64,000 nucleotides of DNA from Euglena gracilis (Eukaryota; Euglenida; Euglenophyceae; Euglenales), in NCBI GenBank assembly GCA_039621445.1, contig CP154954.1, forward strand, positions 25,184,954 to 25,248,953. The letters run 5' to 3'. Below the pieces are notes generated by a model. The model was not told the DNA's origin. It did no database searches and saw nothing but the letters and a program-made list of their open reading frames with translations. Shown here in pieces: positions 1 to 12,144 of the stretch (its first letter is position 1; each line of letters begins with the position of its first letter). A program made the translations under genes and the position numbers.

Positions 1-272
1 AAGTGAGTTTTACGTGAAACCGTAAACAATGTTCGGTTGAAGAAAGTTGCTCTGTGTGTTGTTTTCTCTGATGATTTCCAGTTTTTTTTGGCAATTTTCC
101 CCCCTGATTGCAGCAAACAACAGCAAATGGATTTTTTATAACGTTTGATGTGCTGCACCGTTTCAGGTTCAGCGTAATTCAGCTTTTTCTCCACAGCTTT
201 TCAACTTCATTTCTGCGAGATGTGTTTCTCAGGGCAGTTCTCTGCACCATTGAAATGGTGTACACAAATGTA
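1..272. other. Left flank of the 3.5-kb tandem array
   Basis: No gene is seen here. The first 30 bases contain a diverged copy (near 8-23) of the TTTACGG...CCGTAA palindrome that recurs inside every array unit. Sequence identity with the array units begins at about 273 (cactcgatacc), so this stretch is flanking DNA or a very diverged unit. Confidence 0.5.
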
Positions 273-345
273 CACTCGATACCCTGGCCAAGATGTGCTG
301 TGGTGACTTGAGCCAGTCTGTGGCAACTGGGCACACCAACAGTAA

Positions 346-450
346 CCAGGCACGAATAATCACGAATAATCACGAATCACCACAAATTTCGGATTTTTCA
401 AAAATCACAAATAATCACGAATATCACGCATAATCACGAATGAGATTTTT
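346..450 (+). repeat. Degenerate decamer block (cacgaataat type)
   Basis: Imperfect copies of cacgaataat interrupted by caccacaaatttcgg and similar. Equivalent blocks occur at the same place in every array unit (near 3855, 7358 and 10866). It is a decayed relative of the clean minisatellite about 1.2 kb downstream. Confidence 0.8.
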
Positions 451-709
451 TCTTGCGAATTTTTTTTCTTCACCACTGTTGCCCGCCCCAAAAGGCGGCG
501 AGACAATCGCGGGCATTTTCGGAAAACTGAGCAAACCACAAAAATCCACAATTTCCACAGCCAAAGAGTGGGTTTTTAGCTCTTTTGTTTGTGGCAAACA
601 GGCTTCTTTTTAAGACCCCCGGGGTGGGGAGAGGAGGTCCCCCCACCCACCTAGCTCGGCACGGGACCCCACATTCAGCATTCGGAACTTTATTTTACTT
701 GTTCTTTAG

Positions 710-1226
710 AAAATTTCTTCTTCGGATTCTGATGGCAAATCACAATCTACTGCTGCTGCTGCAGCCATGGAAGTGAAGAAGAAGGAATGGAAACGTGTGG
801 GTAAAGATAAGATGTGCTTGACCCACAAAAGGTTCTGAACGCGCGGCCCAGTTGGGAGAATTACAAGGTATTTTTTCCAATGAGAATGCGACGATTGTTT
901 CTATTTCCACACTAGGATCTCTTTGATCCTGAAGGGGAATTGGAAGCTGATGATGCCGATGATTCTAGTGAAATGAGGAAGCAAAGGACTTTGTCTCTCA
1001 AGGCCGATTGGGCAAGATATACAGCTATGAGCTCTCACACCGTGCAGTCCTTGGCAGACATTGCCCCATTTTGGAATGCGAGGTGTCCATATATGTCAAT
1101 AAATTGGAATTCCACCCCTTTTTCTTCAGGGGTGGTCCGCTGGCAGAGGCTATTGCGCCATATCTCTAGTATCCCGTGATTTCAGCCGCCGTGGAAAGAT
1201 CTTTCAGCCAGTCAGAACTGGATTTA
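710..1226 (+). pseudogene. Decayed hAT-like transposase fragment, array unit 1
   Basis: A coding-like exon (710-867) reads KISSSDSDGK... through a Lys-rich stretch. A one-base frameshift near 830 then leads to NARPSWENYK. A 48-base intron (868-915, gt...ctag) follows, then an acidic exon starting DLFDPEGELEADDADD and running to NARCPY. A possible 35-base intron (1095-1129, gt...ttcttcag) joins GGPLAEAIAPYL, an in-frame TAG (1167-1169), then YPVISAAVERSFSQSELD. The order W...P..A..L....S...ER.FS resembles the C-terminal dimerisation region of hAT transposases (established family knowledge; the match here is by eye). The frameshift, the stop and the absence of an N-terminal zinc finger or catalytic core mark it as non-functional. 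Whether the two short gaps are true introns is inference. Confidence 0.55.
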
Positions 1227-1620
1227 TTTTTTTGTCTTGTTGTTTGGATGCATTGAAGGTTGCTTATTTTTGTGTATGCACATGGGGTGTGGAACAAAGG
1301 GAAGCCCACCCTTGGCTCGTGGACGCCAAGAACCGCCAGAAAGCTGGTAAGGCATTGCGGCAGGCCGCTATCGTTCTGGTTTGTAACGGTGACACTGAGC
1401 GCCGCTTCACTGTTGCGTAACTAGACTGGCCGCAGGCGGCTTCACTTTCTGCTTTTGTGATGCCTCATGTTTCCAGCCGGGGTTTGTGTAGGCAATGGAA
1501 CCCTCACACAAGGATGTTGCACAGGTGCAAGGTTTTTTTTTTATGTCAAAAAGTATTGTTCTTCCTGCCGCCATCCCAGCACTCCGTCATTTAGCTGAAA
1601 ACCGGGCAAATTTTTGGCAC

Positions 1621-1697
1621 CACAAATAATCACGAATAATCACGAATAATCACGAATAATCACGAATAATCACGAATAATCACGAATAATCACGAAT
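1621..1697 (+). repeat. 10-bp minisatellite, 7 copies (unit 1)
   Basis: A starter cacaaat is followed by seven perfect aatcacgaat decamers ending at gag. Copy number varies 7, 8, 8, 7 across the four array units. Confidence 0.95.
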
Positions 1698-1797
1698 GAG
1701 AAAGATGGCGGTCCCAACCACGAATGGGAGGGAAACCCTGCAGTAACAAGGTTTCTGTGCCCAGAGTTGATTCCATTCTCCAATCTGTGGAACTTTC

Positions 1798-2205
1798 AGT
1801 TTACGGGAACCCGTGAAGATGTTTTCAAGTCACCCCAGCCAGTGTTTTTGGGGAACACTGCCACAGCTTGGCACCAGCACCATACCGACATGGGCAACAT
1901 GGGTTATGTTCTGTTCCAACAGAACATAGGGACCATGGCAAGAAGGGATACACTGCCCACACCAAATAATTTTGAAAAGCAATTTTACGGAAAACCGTGA
2001 GCATGTTCAGTCGCTGCATTGGACATATGTGTTAAGGGTTGGGACAAAAAGGCCACCAGTCTGACTCCAGGGGTTGGGTACAAGGTTCAGGTCCCATTCA
2101 CAAACAAGAGGGGTGCGGCAGAAGTTTACAGGAAACCGTAAACCACTTCACGTTCACGGTTTTCCGTAAACTTCTGTTTTTGCATGTTTACGGAAAACCG
2201 TAAGT
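1798..2205. repeat. Cluster of TTTACGG/CCGTAA palindromes (unit 1)
   Basis: Five imperfect palindromes of one design: near 1800 (tttacgggaacccgtgaa), 1982 (tttacggaaaaccgtgag), 2124 (tttacaggaaaccgtaaa), 2152 (ttcacggttttccgtaaa, opposite centre) and 2187 (tttacggaaaaccgtaag). The same five recur in units 2, 3 and 4 near 5310-5720, 8815-9220 and 12325-12730. The last three are packed within about 80 bases. Confidence 0.8.
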
Positions 2206-2469
2206 CACCTTCGCCGCACAACCTTGTTTTGGGGCCCCCAAACGTTCATGGGAACCTGTACAGTATCGGAGGGGTGGATTAATACCAGAACTATTTCGGA
2301 ACACCCCGGGACCCACAAATTTCCCGGGATTTTTTTCAGGGCAAAATCTGAAATATCGGGCCAAATCGGGCGTTTTTCGGGTGAGCAGACAACGTGGGCT
2401 AGGAAAGGGCCGGGAATTGAAAAAGACTGCATAGTTTAGGCTGTCAAGCTTTCATTTACACTTTTCTGT

Positions 2470-3200
2470 GTTTCTTTGCGCAATTTTGCAAAGGGAAACA
2501 GTTTTTTTGGGGGGGTTTGGGTCCAGGGTTTTGAATGTACGCTGGCATCCATGTGTGGATATTCACCAGGGGTTTTCTTAAGCTGGAGGGGACCCCATCC
2601 CCGGGGGGGGGGGTCCAGCCAGCCAGCAGCTCAATTCCAGCCAGCAGCTCAAATTCGGGCTGGGAGCCCCCCTTGGGGGGGGTTGAGTGAAGTAAAGTTG
2701 GGTTCAGCCCTTCCGGAAGCCGGGCCAGCCGGCCGAAGGCCAGTCCTGCCAGCCGCAAGCTGGCCAGCCAACTGGGCTGCCCAGCTCACCTATCCCTGCG
2801 TTTTTTCCTCTCATCACAGCTTCCTCCATCACAGCCCTCCAGGCTTGATCTTGCTCCATCCATCAAAATGTCGAGAAGGCAACCATGTTTTTAGATTTTT
2901 TTTTCATCGATCCTGCCCAGCCCAGCCCAGGGTTTGATATAAGGAGGGCGTACATGGCTTAGGTGGGGGGTGTCCCCCCCACCCCCCCTCCTGGCCCGCA
3001 GGGGGGGTCCGGACCACCCCCCCACCTGTCCTTATATCGAACCCTGGCCCAGCCCCCTCCAGCCCCGGACCCCCTGCCCCCCCCCTATACCCCCGGGGGG
3101 GGGGGTCCAGCCAGCAGCTCGTTTCCAGCCAGCAGCCTTTTGGCCAGCCGTAGGCTGGACCCCCGGGGGGTCCTTAAAATCTTCATCCCGATCGTCCCGA
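2470..3200. repeat. C/G-run rich segment with CCAGCCAGCAGC motifs (unit 1)
   Basis: Contains runs of 7-11 G or C, paired ccagccagcagctc motifs (near 2617-2650 and 3108-3150), and caggggttttcttaagc followed by ggaggggacccc. The same composite occurs outside the array near 28740-28850 and, in part, near 26210, 29770, 37430 and, in reverse, 47875-47925. It has copies in units 2-4. ORFs of 100-180 codons here shift frame between units because of homopolymer length changes, so they are not genes. Confidence 0.8.
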
Positions 3201-4212
3201 CCCTCACGTTTTTCTGGGGTGAGCCCAGAGGAAATGCTAAAGTTTGGTGTTTTTTTTGTCCCTCCAAAACATGGCACCAGGCCTTGATTCCCCCCTGGTT
3301 TAACCCAGGGAAACAAGCAAACATGCAGGAAACCGCCTCGTCCTGCCCCTTGCAAACAACTGCATTTGTCAGCTGGTACACTCCTTTTGTAACTGACTTC
3401 AAAAACCTCCACAGGGTGCTGTGGGCCATCAAAGATAGCAAGCAAAGGAATAGGGCCTCCAGAGCATTAAAGTAGATTGGTAGAGAATTCTGAAGAATAT
3501 TGTGAGCAAAAGGGTGAAGGACACAGAAAGCTTTCCACCAGTTACCGGATGAGCTGTCTGGCAGATAACCCCCATAATATTATTAAACAGCAATTTTACC
3601 CGGAATCATGTTCTGTCGTTGCATCGGACATATGGGCGAGATGCCAGCATGAGGGTGAAGCAGCCCGCAGCATCACGTGACATCCTCTGGAGTGAGCTCT
3701 TATGAGCGCTGTCTGGGTTGTTGTTGAGGGACCTCTCTTGGGTGTGGCATCTAAACGAGTTGGGGGAAAGGTGGGCACTCGATACCCTGGCCAAGATGTG
3801 CTGTGGTGATTTGAGCCAGTCTGTGGCAACTGGGCACACCAACAGTAACCAGGCACGAATAATCACGAATAATCACGAATCACCACAAATTTCGGATTTT
3901 TCAAAAATCACAAATAATCACGAATATCACGCATAATCACGAATGAGATTTTTTCTTGCGAATTTTTTTTCTTCACCACTGTTGCCCGCCCCAAAAGGCG
4001 GCGAGACAATCGCGGGCATTTTCGGAAAACTGAGCAAACCACAAAAATCCACAATTTCCACAGCCAAAGAGTGGGGTTTTAGCTCTTTTGTTTGTGGCAA
4101 ACAGGCTTCTTTTTAAGACCCCCGGGGTGGGGAGAGGAGGTCCCCCCACCCACCTAGCTCGGCACGGGACCCCACATTCAGCATTCGGAACTTTATTTTA
4201 CTTGTTCTTTAG

Positions 4213-4729
4213 AAAATTTCTTCTTCGGATTCTGATGGCAAATCACAATCTACTGCTGCTGCTGCAGCCATGGAAGTGAAGAAGAAGGAATGGAAACGTG
4301 TGGGTAAAGATAAGATGTGCTTGACCCACAAAAGGTTCTGAACGCGCGGCCCAGTTGGGAGAATTACAAGGTATTTTTTCCAATGAGAATGCGACGATTG
4401 TTTCTATTTCCACACTAGGATCTCTTTGATCCTGAAGGGGAATTGGAAGCTGATGATGCCGATGATTCTAGTGAAATGAGGAAGCAAAGGACTTTGTCTC
4501 TCAAGGCCGATTGGGCAAGATATACAGCTATGAGCTCTCACACCGTGCAGTCCTTGGCAGACATTGCCCCATTTTGGAATGCGAGGTGTCCATATATGTC
4601 AATAAATTGGAATTCCACCCCTTTTTCTTCAGGGGTGGTCCGCTGGCAGAGGCTATTGCGCCATATCTCTAGTATCCCGTGATTTCAGCCGCCGTGGAAA
4701 GATCTTTCAGCCAGTCAGAACTGGATTTA
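4213..4729 (+). pseudogene. Decayed hAT-like transposase fragment, array unit 2
   Basis: Copy of the remnant in unit 1 (710-1226), at an offset of 3503 bases. It has the same frameshift, the same 48-base intron-like gap, the same in-frame TAG before the YPVISAAVERSFSQS motif and the same intact splice consensus. Shared defects show that the decay happened before the 3.5-kb unit was amplified. Confidence 0.55.
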
Positions 4730-5123
4730 TTTTTTTGTCTTGTTGTTTGGATGCATTGAAGGTTGCTTATTTTTGTGTATGCACATGGGGTGTGGAACAA
4801 AGGGAAGCCCACCCTTGGCTCGTGGACGCCAAGAACCGCCAGAAAGCTGGTAAGGCATTGCGGCAGGCCGCTATCGTTCTGGTTTGTAACGGTGACACTG
4901 AGCGCCGCTTCACTGTTGCGTAACTAGACTGGCCGCAGGCGGCTTCACTTTCTGCTTTTGTGATGCCTCATGTTTCCAGCCGGGGTTTGTGTAGGCAATG
5001 GAACCCTCACACAAGGATGATGCACAGGTGCAAGGTTTTTTTTTTATGTCAAAAAGTATTGTTCTTCCTGCCGCCATCCCAGCACTCCGTCATTTAGCTG
5101 AAAACCGGGCAAATTTTTGGCAC

Positions 5124-5210
5124 CACAAATAATCACGAATAATCACGAATAATCACGAATAATCACGAATAATCACGAATAATCACGAATAATCACGAAT
5201 AATCACGAAT
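5124..5210 (+). repeat. 10-bp minisatellite, 8 copies (unit 2)
   Basis: Eight perfect aatcacgaat decamers after cacaaat. Confidence 0.95.
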
Positions 5211-7716
5211 GAGAAAGATGGCGGTCCCAACCACGAATGGGAGGGAAACCCTGCAGTAACAAGGTTTCTGTGCCCAGAGTTGATTCCATTCTCCAATCTG
5301 TGGAACTTTCAGTTTACGGGAACCCGTGAAGATGTTTTCAAGTCACCCCAGCCAGTGTTTTTGGGGAACACTGCCACAGCTTGGCACCAGCACCATACCG
5401 ACATGGGCAACATGGGTTATGTTCTGTTCCAACAGAACATAGGGACCATGGCAAGAAGGGATACACTGCCCACACCAAATAATTTTGAAAAGCAATTTTA
5501 CGGAAAACCGTGAGCATGTTCAGTCGCTGCATTGGACATATGTGTTAAGGGTTGGGACAAAAAGGCCACCAGTCTGACTCCAGGGGTTGGGTACAAGGTT
5601 CAGGTCCCATTCACAAACAAGAGGGGTGCGGCAGAAGTTTACAGGAAACCGTAAACCACTTCACGTTCACGGTTTTCCGTAAACTTCTGTTTTTGCATGT
5701 TTACGGAAAACCGTAAGTCACCTTCGCCGCACAACCTTGTTTTGGGGCCCCCAAACGTTCATGGGAACCTGTACAGTATCGGAGGGGTGGATTAATACCA
5801 GAACTATTTCGGAACACCCCGGGACCCACAAATTTCCCGGGATTTTTTTCAGGGCAAAATCTGAAATATCGGGCCAAATCGGGCGTTTTTCGGGTGAGCA
5901 GACAACGTGGGCTAGGAAAGGGCCGGGAATTGAAAAAGACTGCATAGTTTAGGCTGTCAAGCTTTCATTTACACTTTTCTGTGTTTCTTTGCGCAATTTT
6001 GCAAAGGGAAACAGTTTTTTTGGGGGGGTTTGGGTCCAGGGTTTTGAATGTACGCTGGCATCCATGTGTGGATATTCACCAGGGGTTTTCTTAAGCTGGA
6101 GGGGACCCCATCCCCGGGGGGGGGGGGTCCAGCCAGCCAGCAGCTCAATTCCAGCCAGCAGCTCAAATTCGGGCTGGGAGCCCCCCTTGGGGGGGGTTGA
6201 GTGAAGTAAAGTTGGGTTCAGCCCTTCCGGAAGCCGGGCCAGCCGGCCGAAGGCCAGTCCTGCCAGCCGCAAGCTGGCCAGCCAACTGGGCTGCCCAGCT
6301 CACCTATCCCTGCGTTTTTTCCTCTCATCACAGCTTCCTCCATCACAGCCCTCCAGGCTTGATCTTGCTCCATCCATCAAAGGCAACCATGTTTTTAGAT
6401 TTTTTTTTTTCATCGATCCTGCCCAGCCCAGCCCAGGGTTTGATATAAGGAGGGCGTACATGGCTTAGGTGGGGGGTGTCCCCCCCACCCCCCCTCCTGG
6501 CCCGCAGGGGGGGTCCGGACCACCCCCCCACCTGTCCTTATATCGAACCCTGGCCCAGCCCCCTCCAGCCCCGGACCCCCTGCCCCCCCCCCTATACCCC
6601 CGGGGGGGGGTCCAGCCAGCAGCTCGTTTCCAGCCAGCAGCCTTTTGGCCAGCCGTAGGCTGGACCCCCGGGGGGTCCTTAAAATCTTCATCCCGATCGT
6701 CCCGACCCTCACGTTTTTCTGGGGTGAGCCCAGAGGAAATGCTAAAGTTTGGTGTTTTTTTGTCCCTCCAAAACATGGCACCAGGCCTTGATTCCCCCCT
6801 GGTTTAACCCAGGGAAACAAGCAAACATGCAGGAAACCGCCTCGTCCTGCCCCTTGCAAACAACTGCATTTGTCAGCTGGTACACTCCTTTTGTAACTGA
6901 CTTCAAAAACCTCCACAGGGTGCTGTGGGCCATCAAAGATAGCAAGCAAAGGAATAGGGCCTCCAGAGCATTAAAGTAGATTGGTAGAGAATTCTGAAGA
7001 ATATTGTGAGCAAAAGGGTGAAGGACACAGAAAGCTTTCCACCAGTTACCGGATGAGCTGTCTGGCAGATAACCCCCATAATATTATTAAACAGCAATTT
7101 TACCCGGAATCATGTTCTGTCGTTGCATCGGACATATGGGCGAGATGCCAGCATGAGGGTGAAGCAGCCCGCAGCATCACGTGACATCCTCTGGAGTGAG
7201 CTCTTATGAGCGCTGTCTGGGTTGTTGTTGAGGGACCTCTCTTGGGTGTGGCATCTAAACGAGTTGTGGGAAAGGTGGGCACTCGATACCCTGGCCAAGA
7301 TGTGCTGTGGTGATTTGAGCCAGTCTGTGGCAACTGGGCACACCAACAGTAACCAGGCACGAATAATCACGAATAATCACGAATCACCACGAATTTCGGA
7401 TTTTTCAAAAATCACAAATAATCACGAATATCACGCATAATCACGAATGAGATTTTTTCTTGCGAATTTTTTTTCTTCACCACTGTTGCCCGCCCCAAAA
7501 GGCGGCGAGACAATCGCGGGCATTTTCGGAAAACTGAGCAAACCACAAAAATCCACAATTTCCACAGCCAAAGAGTGGGTTTTTAGCTCTTTTGTTTGTG
7601 GCAAACAGGCTTCTTTTTAAGACCCCCGGGGTGGGGAGAGGAGGTCCCCCCACCCACCTAGCTCGGCACGGGACCCCACATTCAGCATTCGGAACTTTAT
7701 TTTACTTGTTCTTTAG

Positions 7717-8230
7717 AAAATTTCTTCTTCGGATTCTGATGGCAAATCACAATCTACTGCTGCTGCAGCCATGGAAGTGAAGAAGAAGGAATGGAAACGT
7801 GTGGGTAAAGATAAGATGTGCTTGACCCACAAAATGTTCTGAACGCGCGGCCCAGTTGGGAGAATTATAAGGTATGTTTTCCAATGAGAATGCGACGATT
7901 GTTTCTATTTCCACACTAGGATCTCTTTGATCCTGAAGGGGAATTGGAAGCTGATGATGCCGATGATTCTAGTGAAATGAGGAAGCAAAGGACTTTGTCT
8001 CTCAAGGCCGATTGGGCAAGATATACAGCTATGAGCTCTCACACCGTGCAGTCCTTGGCAGACATTGCCCCATTTTGGAATGCGAGGTGTCCATATATGT
8101 CAATAAATTGGAATTCCACCCCTTTTTCTTCAGGGGTGGTCCGCTGGCAGAGGCTATTGCGCCATATCTCTAGTATCCCGTGATTTCAGCCGCCGTGGAA
8201 AGATCTTTCAGCCAGTCAGAACTGGATTTA
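7717..8230 (+). pseudogene. Decayed hAT-like transposase fragment, array unit 3
   Basis: Same remnant as in units 1 and 2, three bases shorter because one CTG triplet of the alanine run is missing. The 5' splice site of the first gap reads gtatgt, which is closer to the canonical donor than gtattt in units 1 and 2. The frameshift and the in-frame stop are retained. Confidence 0.55.
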
Positions 8231-8624
8231 TTTTTTTGTCTTGTTGTTTGGATGCATTGAAGGTTGCTTATTTTTGTGTATGCACATGGGGTGTGGAACA
8301 AAGGGAAGCCCACCCTTGGCTCGTGGACGCCAAGAACCGCCAGAAAGCTGGTAAGGCATTGCGGCAGGCCGCTATCGTTCTGGTTTGTAACGGTGACACT
8401 GAGCGCCGCTTCACTGTTGCGTAACTAGACTGGCCGCAGGCGGCTTCACTTTCTGCTTTTGTGATGCCTCATGTTTCCAGCCGGGGTTTGTGTAGGCAAT
8501 GGAACCCTCACACAAGGATGATGCACAGGTGCAAGGTTTTTTTTTTATGTCAAAAAGTATTGTTCTTCCTGCCGCCATCCCAGCACTCCGTCATTTAGCT
8601 GAAAACCGGGCAAATTTTTGGCAC

Positions 8625-8711
8625 CACAAATAATCACGAATAATCACGAATAATCACGAATAATCACGAATAATCACGAATAATCACGAATAATCACGAA
8701 TAATCACGAAT
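8625..8711 (+). repeat. 10-bp minisatellite, 8 copies (unit 3)
   Basis: Eight perfect decamers of the same motif. Confidence 0.95.
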
Positions 8712-11224
8712 GAGAAAGATGGCGGTCCCAACCACGAATGGGAGGGAAACCCTGCAGTAACAAGGTTTCTGTGCCCAGAGTTGATTCCATTCTCCAATCT
8801 GTGGAACTTTCAGTTTACGGGAACCCGTGAAGATGTTTTCAAGTCACCCCAGCCAGTGTTTTTGGGGAACACTGCCACAGCTTGGCACCAGCACCATACC
8901 GACATGGGCAACATGGGTTATGTTCTGTTCCAACAGAACATAGGGACCATGGCAAGAAGGGATACACTGCCCACACCAAATAATTTTGAAAAGCAATTTT
9001 ACGGAAAACCGTGAGCATGTTCAGTCGCTGCATTGGACATATGTGTTAAGGGTTGGGACAAAAAGGCCACCAGTCTGACTCCAGGGGTTGGGTACAAGGT
9101 TCAGGTCCCATTCACAAACAAGAGGGGTGCGGCAGAAGTTTACAGGAAACCGTAAACCACTTCACGTTCACGGTTTTCCGTAAACTTCTGTTTTTGCATG
9201 TTTACGGAAAACCGTAAGTCACCTTCGCCGCACAACCTTGTTTTGGGGCCCCCAAACGTTCATGGGAACCTGTACAGTATCGGAGGGGTGGATTAATACC
9301 AGAACTATTTCGGAACACCCCGGGACCCACAAATTTCCCGGGATTTTTTTCAGGGCAAAATCTGAAATATCGGGCCAAATCGGGCGTTTTTCGGGTGAGC
9401 AGACAACGTGGGCTAGGAAAGGGCCGGGAATTGAAAAAGACTGCATAGTTTAGGCTGTCAAGCTTTCATTTACACTTTTCTGTGTTTCTTTGCGCAATTT
9501 TGCAAAGGGAAACAGTTTTTTTGGGGGGGTTTGGGTCCAGGGTTTTGAATGTACGCTGGCATCCATGTGTGGATATTCACCAGGGGTTTTCTTAAGCTGG
9601 AGGGGACCCCATCCCCGGGGGGGGGGTCCAGCCAGCCAGCAGCTCAATTCCAGCCAGCAGCTCAAATTCGGGCTGGGAGCCCCCCTTGGGGGGGGTTGAG
9701 TGAAGTAAAGTTGGGTTCAGCCCTTCCGGAAGCCGGGCCAGCCGGCCGAAGGCCAGTCCTGCCAGCCGCAAGCTGGCCAGCCAACTGGGCTGCCCAGCTC
9801 ACCTATCCCTGCGTTTTTTCCTCTCATCACAGCTTCCTCCATCACAGCCCTCCAGGCTTGATCTTGCTCCATCCATCAAAATGTCGAGAAGGCAACCATG
9901 TTTTTAGATTTTTTTTTTCATCGATCCTGCCCAGCCCAGCCCAGGGTTTGATATAAGGAGGGCGTACATGGCTTAGGTGGGGGGTGTCCCCCCCACCCCC
10001 CCTCCTGGCCCGCAGGGGGGGTCCGGACCACCCCCCCACCTGTCCTTATATCGAACCCTGGCCCAGCCCCCTCCAGCCCCGGACCCCCTGCCCCCCCCCT
10101 ATACCCCCGGGGGGGGGTCCAGCCAGCAGCTCGTTTCCAGCCAGCAGCCTTTTGGCCAGCCGTAGGCTGGACCCCCGGGGGGTCCTTAAAATCTTCATCC
10201 CGATCGTCCCGACCCTCACGTTTTTCTGGGGTGAGCCCAGAGGAAATGCTAAAGTTTGGTGTTTTTTTTGTCCCTCCAAAACATGGCACCAGGCCTTGAT
10301 TCCCCCCTGGTTTAACCCAGGGAAACAAGCAAACATGCAGGAAACCGCCTCGTCCTGCCCCTTGCAAACAACTGCATTTGTCAGCTGGTACACTCCTTTT
10401 GTAACTGACTTCAAAAACCTCCACAGGGTGCTGTGGGCCATCAAAGATAGCAAGCAAAGGAATAGGGCCTCCAGAGCATTAAAGTAGATTGGTAGAGAAT
10501 TCTGAAGAATATTGTGAGCAAAAGGGTGAAGGACACAGAAAGCTTTCCACCAGTTACCGGATGAGCTGTCTGGCAGATAACCCCCATAATATTATTAAAC
10601 AGCAATTTTACCCGGAATCATGTTCTGTCGTTGCATCGGACATATGGGCGAGATGCCAGCATGAGGGTGAAGCAGCCCGCAGCATCACGTGACATCCTCT
10701 GGAGTGAGCTCTTATGAGCGCTGTCTGGGTTGTTGTTGAGGGACCTCTCTTGGGTGTGGCATCTAAACGAGTTGGGGGAAAGGTGGGCACTCGATACCCT
10801 GGCCAAGATGTGCTGTGGTGATTTGAGCCAGTCTGTGGCAACTGGGCACACCAACAGTAACCAGGCACGAATAATCACGAATAATCACGAATCACCACGA
10901 ATTTCGGATTTTTCAAAAATCACAAATAATCACGAATATCACGCATAATCACGAATGAGATTTTTTCTTGCGAATTTTTTTTCTTCACCACTGTTGCCCG
11001 CCCCAAAAGGCGGCGAGACAATCGCGGGCATTTTCGGAAAACTGAGCAAACCACAAAAATCCACAATTTCCACAGCCAAAGAGTGGGTTTTTAGCTCTTT
11101 TGTTTGTGGCAAACAGGCTTCTTTTTAAGACCCCCGGGGTGGGGAGAGGAGGTCCCCCCACCCACCTAGCTCGGCACGGGACCCCACATTCAGCATTCGG
11201 AACTTTATTTTACTTGTTCTTTAG

Positions 11225-11741
11225 AAAATTTCTTCTTCGGATTCTGATGGCAAATCACAATCTACTGCTGCTGCTGCAGCCATGGAAGTGAAGAAGAAGG
11301 AATGGAAACGTGTGGGTAAAGATAAGATGTGCTTGACCCACAAAATGTTCTGAACGCGCGGCCCAGTTGGGAGAATTATAAGGTATGTTTTCCAATGAGA
11401 ATGCGACGATTGTTTCTATTTCCAGACTAGGACCTCTTTGATCCTGAAGGGGAATTGGAAGCTGATGATGCCGATGATTCTAGTGAAATGAGGAAGCAAA
11501 GGACTTTGTCTCTCAAGGCCGATTGGGCAAGATATACAGCTATGAGCTCTCACACCGTGCAGTCCTTGGCAGACATTGCCCCATTTTGGAATGCGAGGTG
11601 TCCATATATGTCAATAAATTGGAATTCCACCCCTTTTTCTTCAGGGGTGGTCCGCTGGCAGAGGCTATTGCGCCATATCTCTAGTATCCCGTGATTTCAG
11701 CCGCCGTGGAAAGATCTTTCAGCCTGTCAGAACTGGATTTA
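11225..11741 (+). pseudogene. Decayed hAT-like transposase fragment, array unit 4
   Basis: Fourth copy. It has the gtatgt donor of unit 3, a changed acceptor context (agactag followed by GACCTC) and a Ser-Gln to Ser-Leu change in the SFSQSELD segment (cagccagtc to cagcctgtc). It keeps the ancestral frameshift and stop. Confidence 0.5.
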
Positions 11742-12144
11742 TTTTTTTGTCTTGTTGTTTGGATGCCTTGAAGGTTGCTTATTTTGCGCATATTGTGTAT
11801 ACACATGGGGTGTGGAACAAAGGGAAGCCCACCCTTGGCTCGTGGACGCCAAGAACCGCCAGAAAGCTGGTAAGGCGTTGCGGCAGGCCGCTATCGTTCT
11901 GGTTTGTAACGGTGACACTGAGCGCCGCTTCACTGTTGCGTAACTAGACTGGCCGCAGGCGGCTTCACTTTCTGCTTTTGTGATGCCTCATGTTTCCAGC
12001 CGGGGTTTGTGTAGGCAATGGAACCCTCACACAAGGATGATGCACAGGTGCAAGGTTTTTTTTTTTATGTCAAAAAGTATTGTTCTTCCTGCCGCCATCC
12101 TAGCACTCCGTCATTTAGCTGAAAACCGGGCAAATTTTTGGCAC

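Larger units (their letters stand above)
273..3775 (+). repeat. Tandem 3.5-kb repeat, unit 1
   Basis: First of four near-identical head-to-tail units. The landmark gataccctggcc lies at 278 here and recurs at 3781, 7285 and 10793, giving periods of 3503, 3504 and 3508 bases. Differences between units are single substitutions, C/G homopolymer length changes and minisatellite copy number, which points to recent amplification or ongoing homogenisation. Unit content in order: degenerate decamers, a transposase remnant, a 10-bp minisatellite, a palindrome group, and a C/G-run rich segment with CCAGCCAGCAGC motifs. Confidence 0.97.
3776..7279 (+). repeat. Tandem 3.5-kb repeat, unit 2
   Basis: Second unit. 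It has eight copies of the 10-bp minisatellite where unit 1 has seven. It also lacks the short segment between catcaaa and ggcaacc near 6380 (about 10 bases, present at 2870-2880 in unit 1). Confidence 0.97.
7280..10787 (+). repeat. Tandem 3.5-kb repeat, unit 3
   Basis: Third unit. It has eight minisatellite copies and one CTG triplet fewer near 7757 than units 1, 2 and 4. It shares the variants gtatgtttt (near 7872) and acaaaatgttc (near 7830) with unit 4 but not with units 1 and 2, so units 3 and 4 appear to share more recent ancestry. Confidence 0.97.

Noticed and set aside
1621-1697. CRISPR array
   Set aside because: Direct repeats of 10 bases with no spacers; eukaryotic minisatellite. 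No cas-like gene in the window.
2476-3475. ORFs of 100-179 codons in the C/G-run segment of each array unit
   Set aside because: Frame and length change between otherwise identical units with homopolymer length, and the peptides (SSQPAAQ, PPPHLSLY) reflect CCAGCC repeats and C runs.
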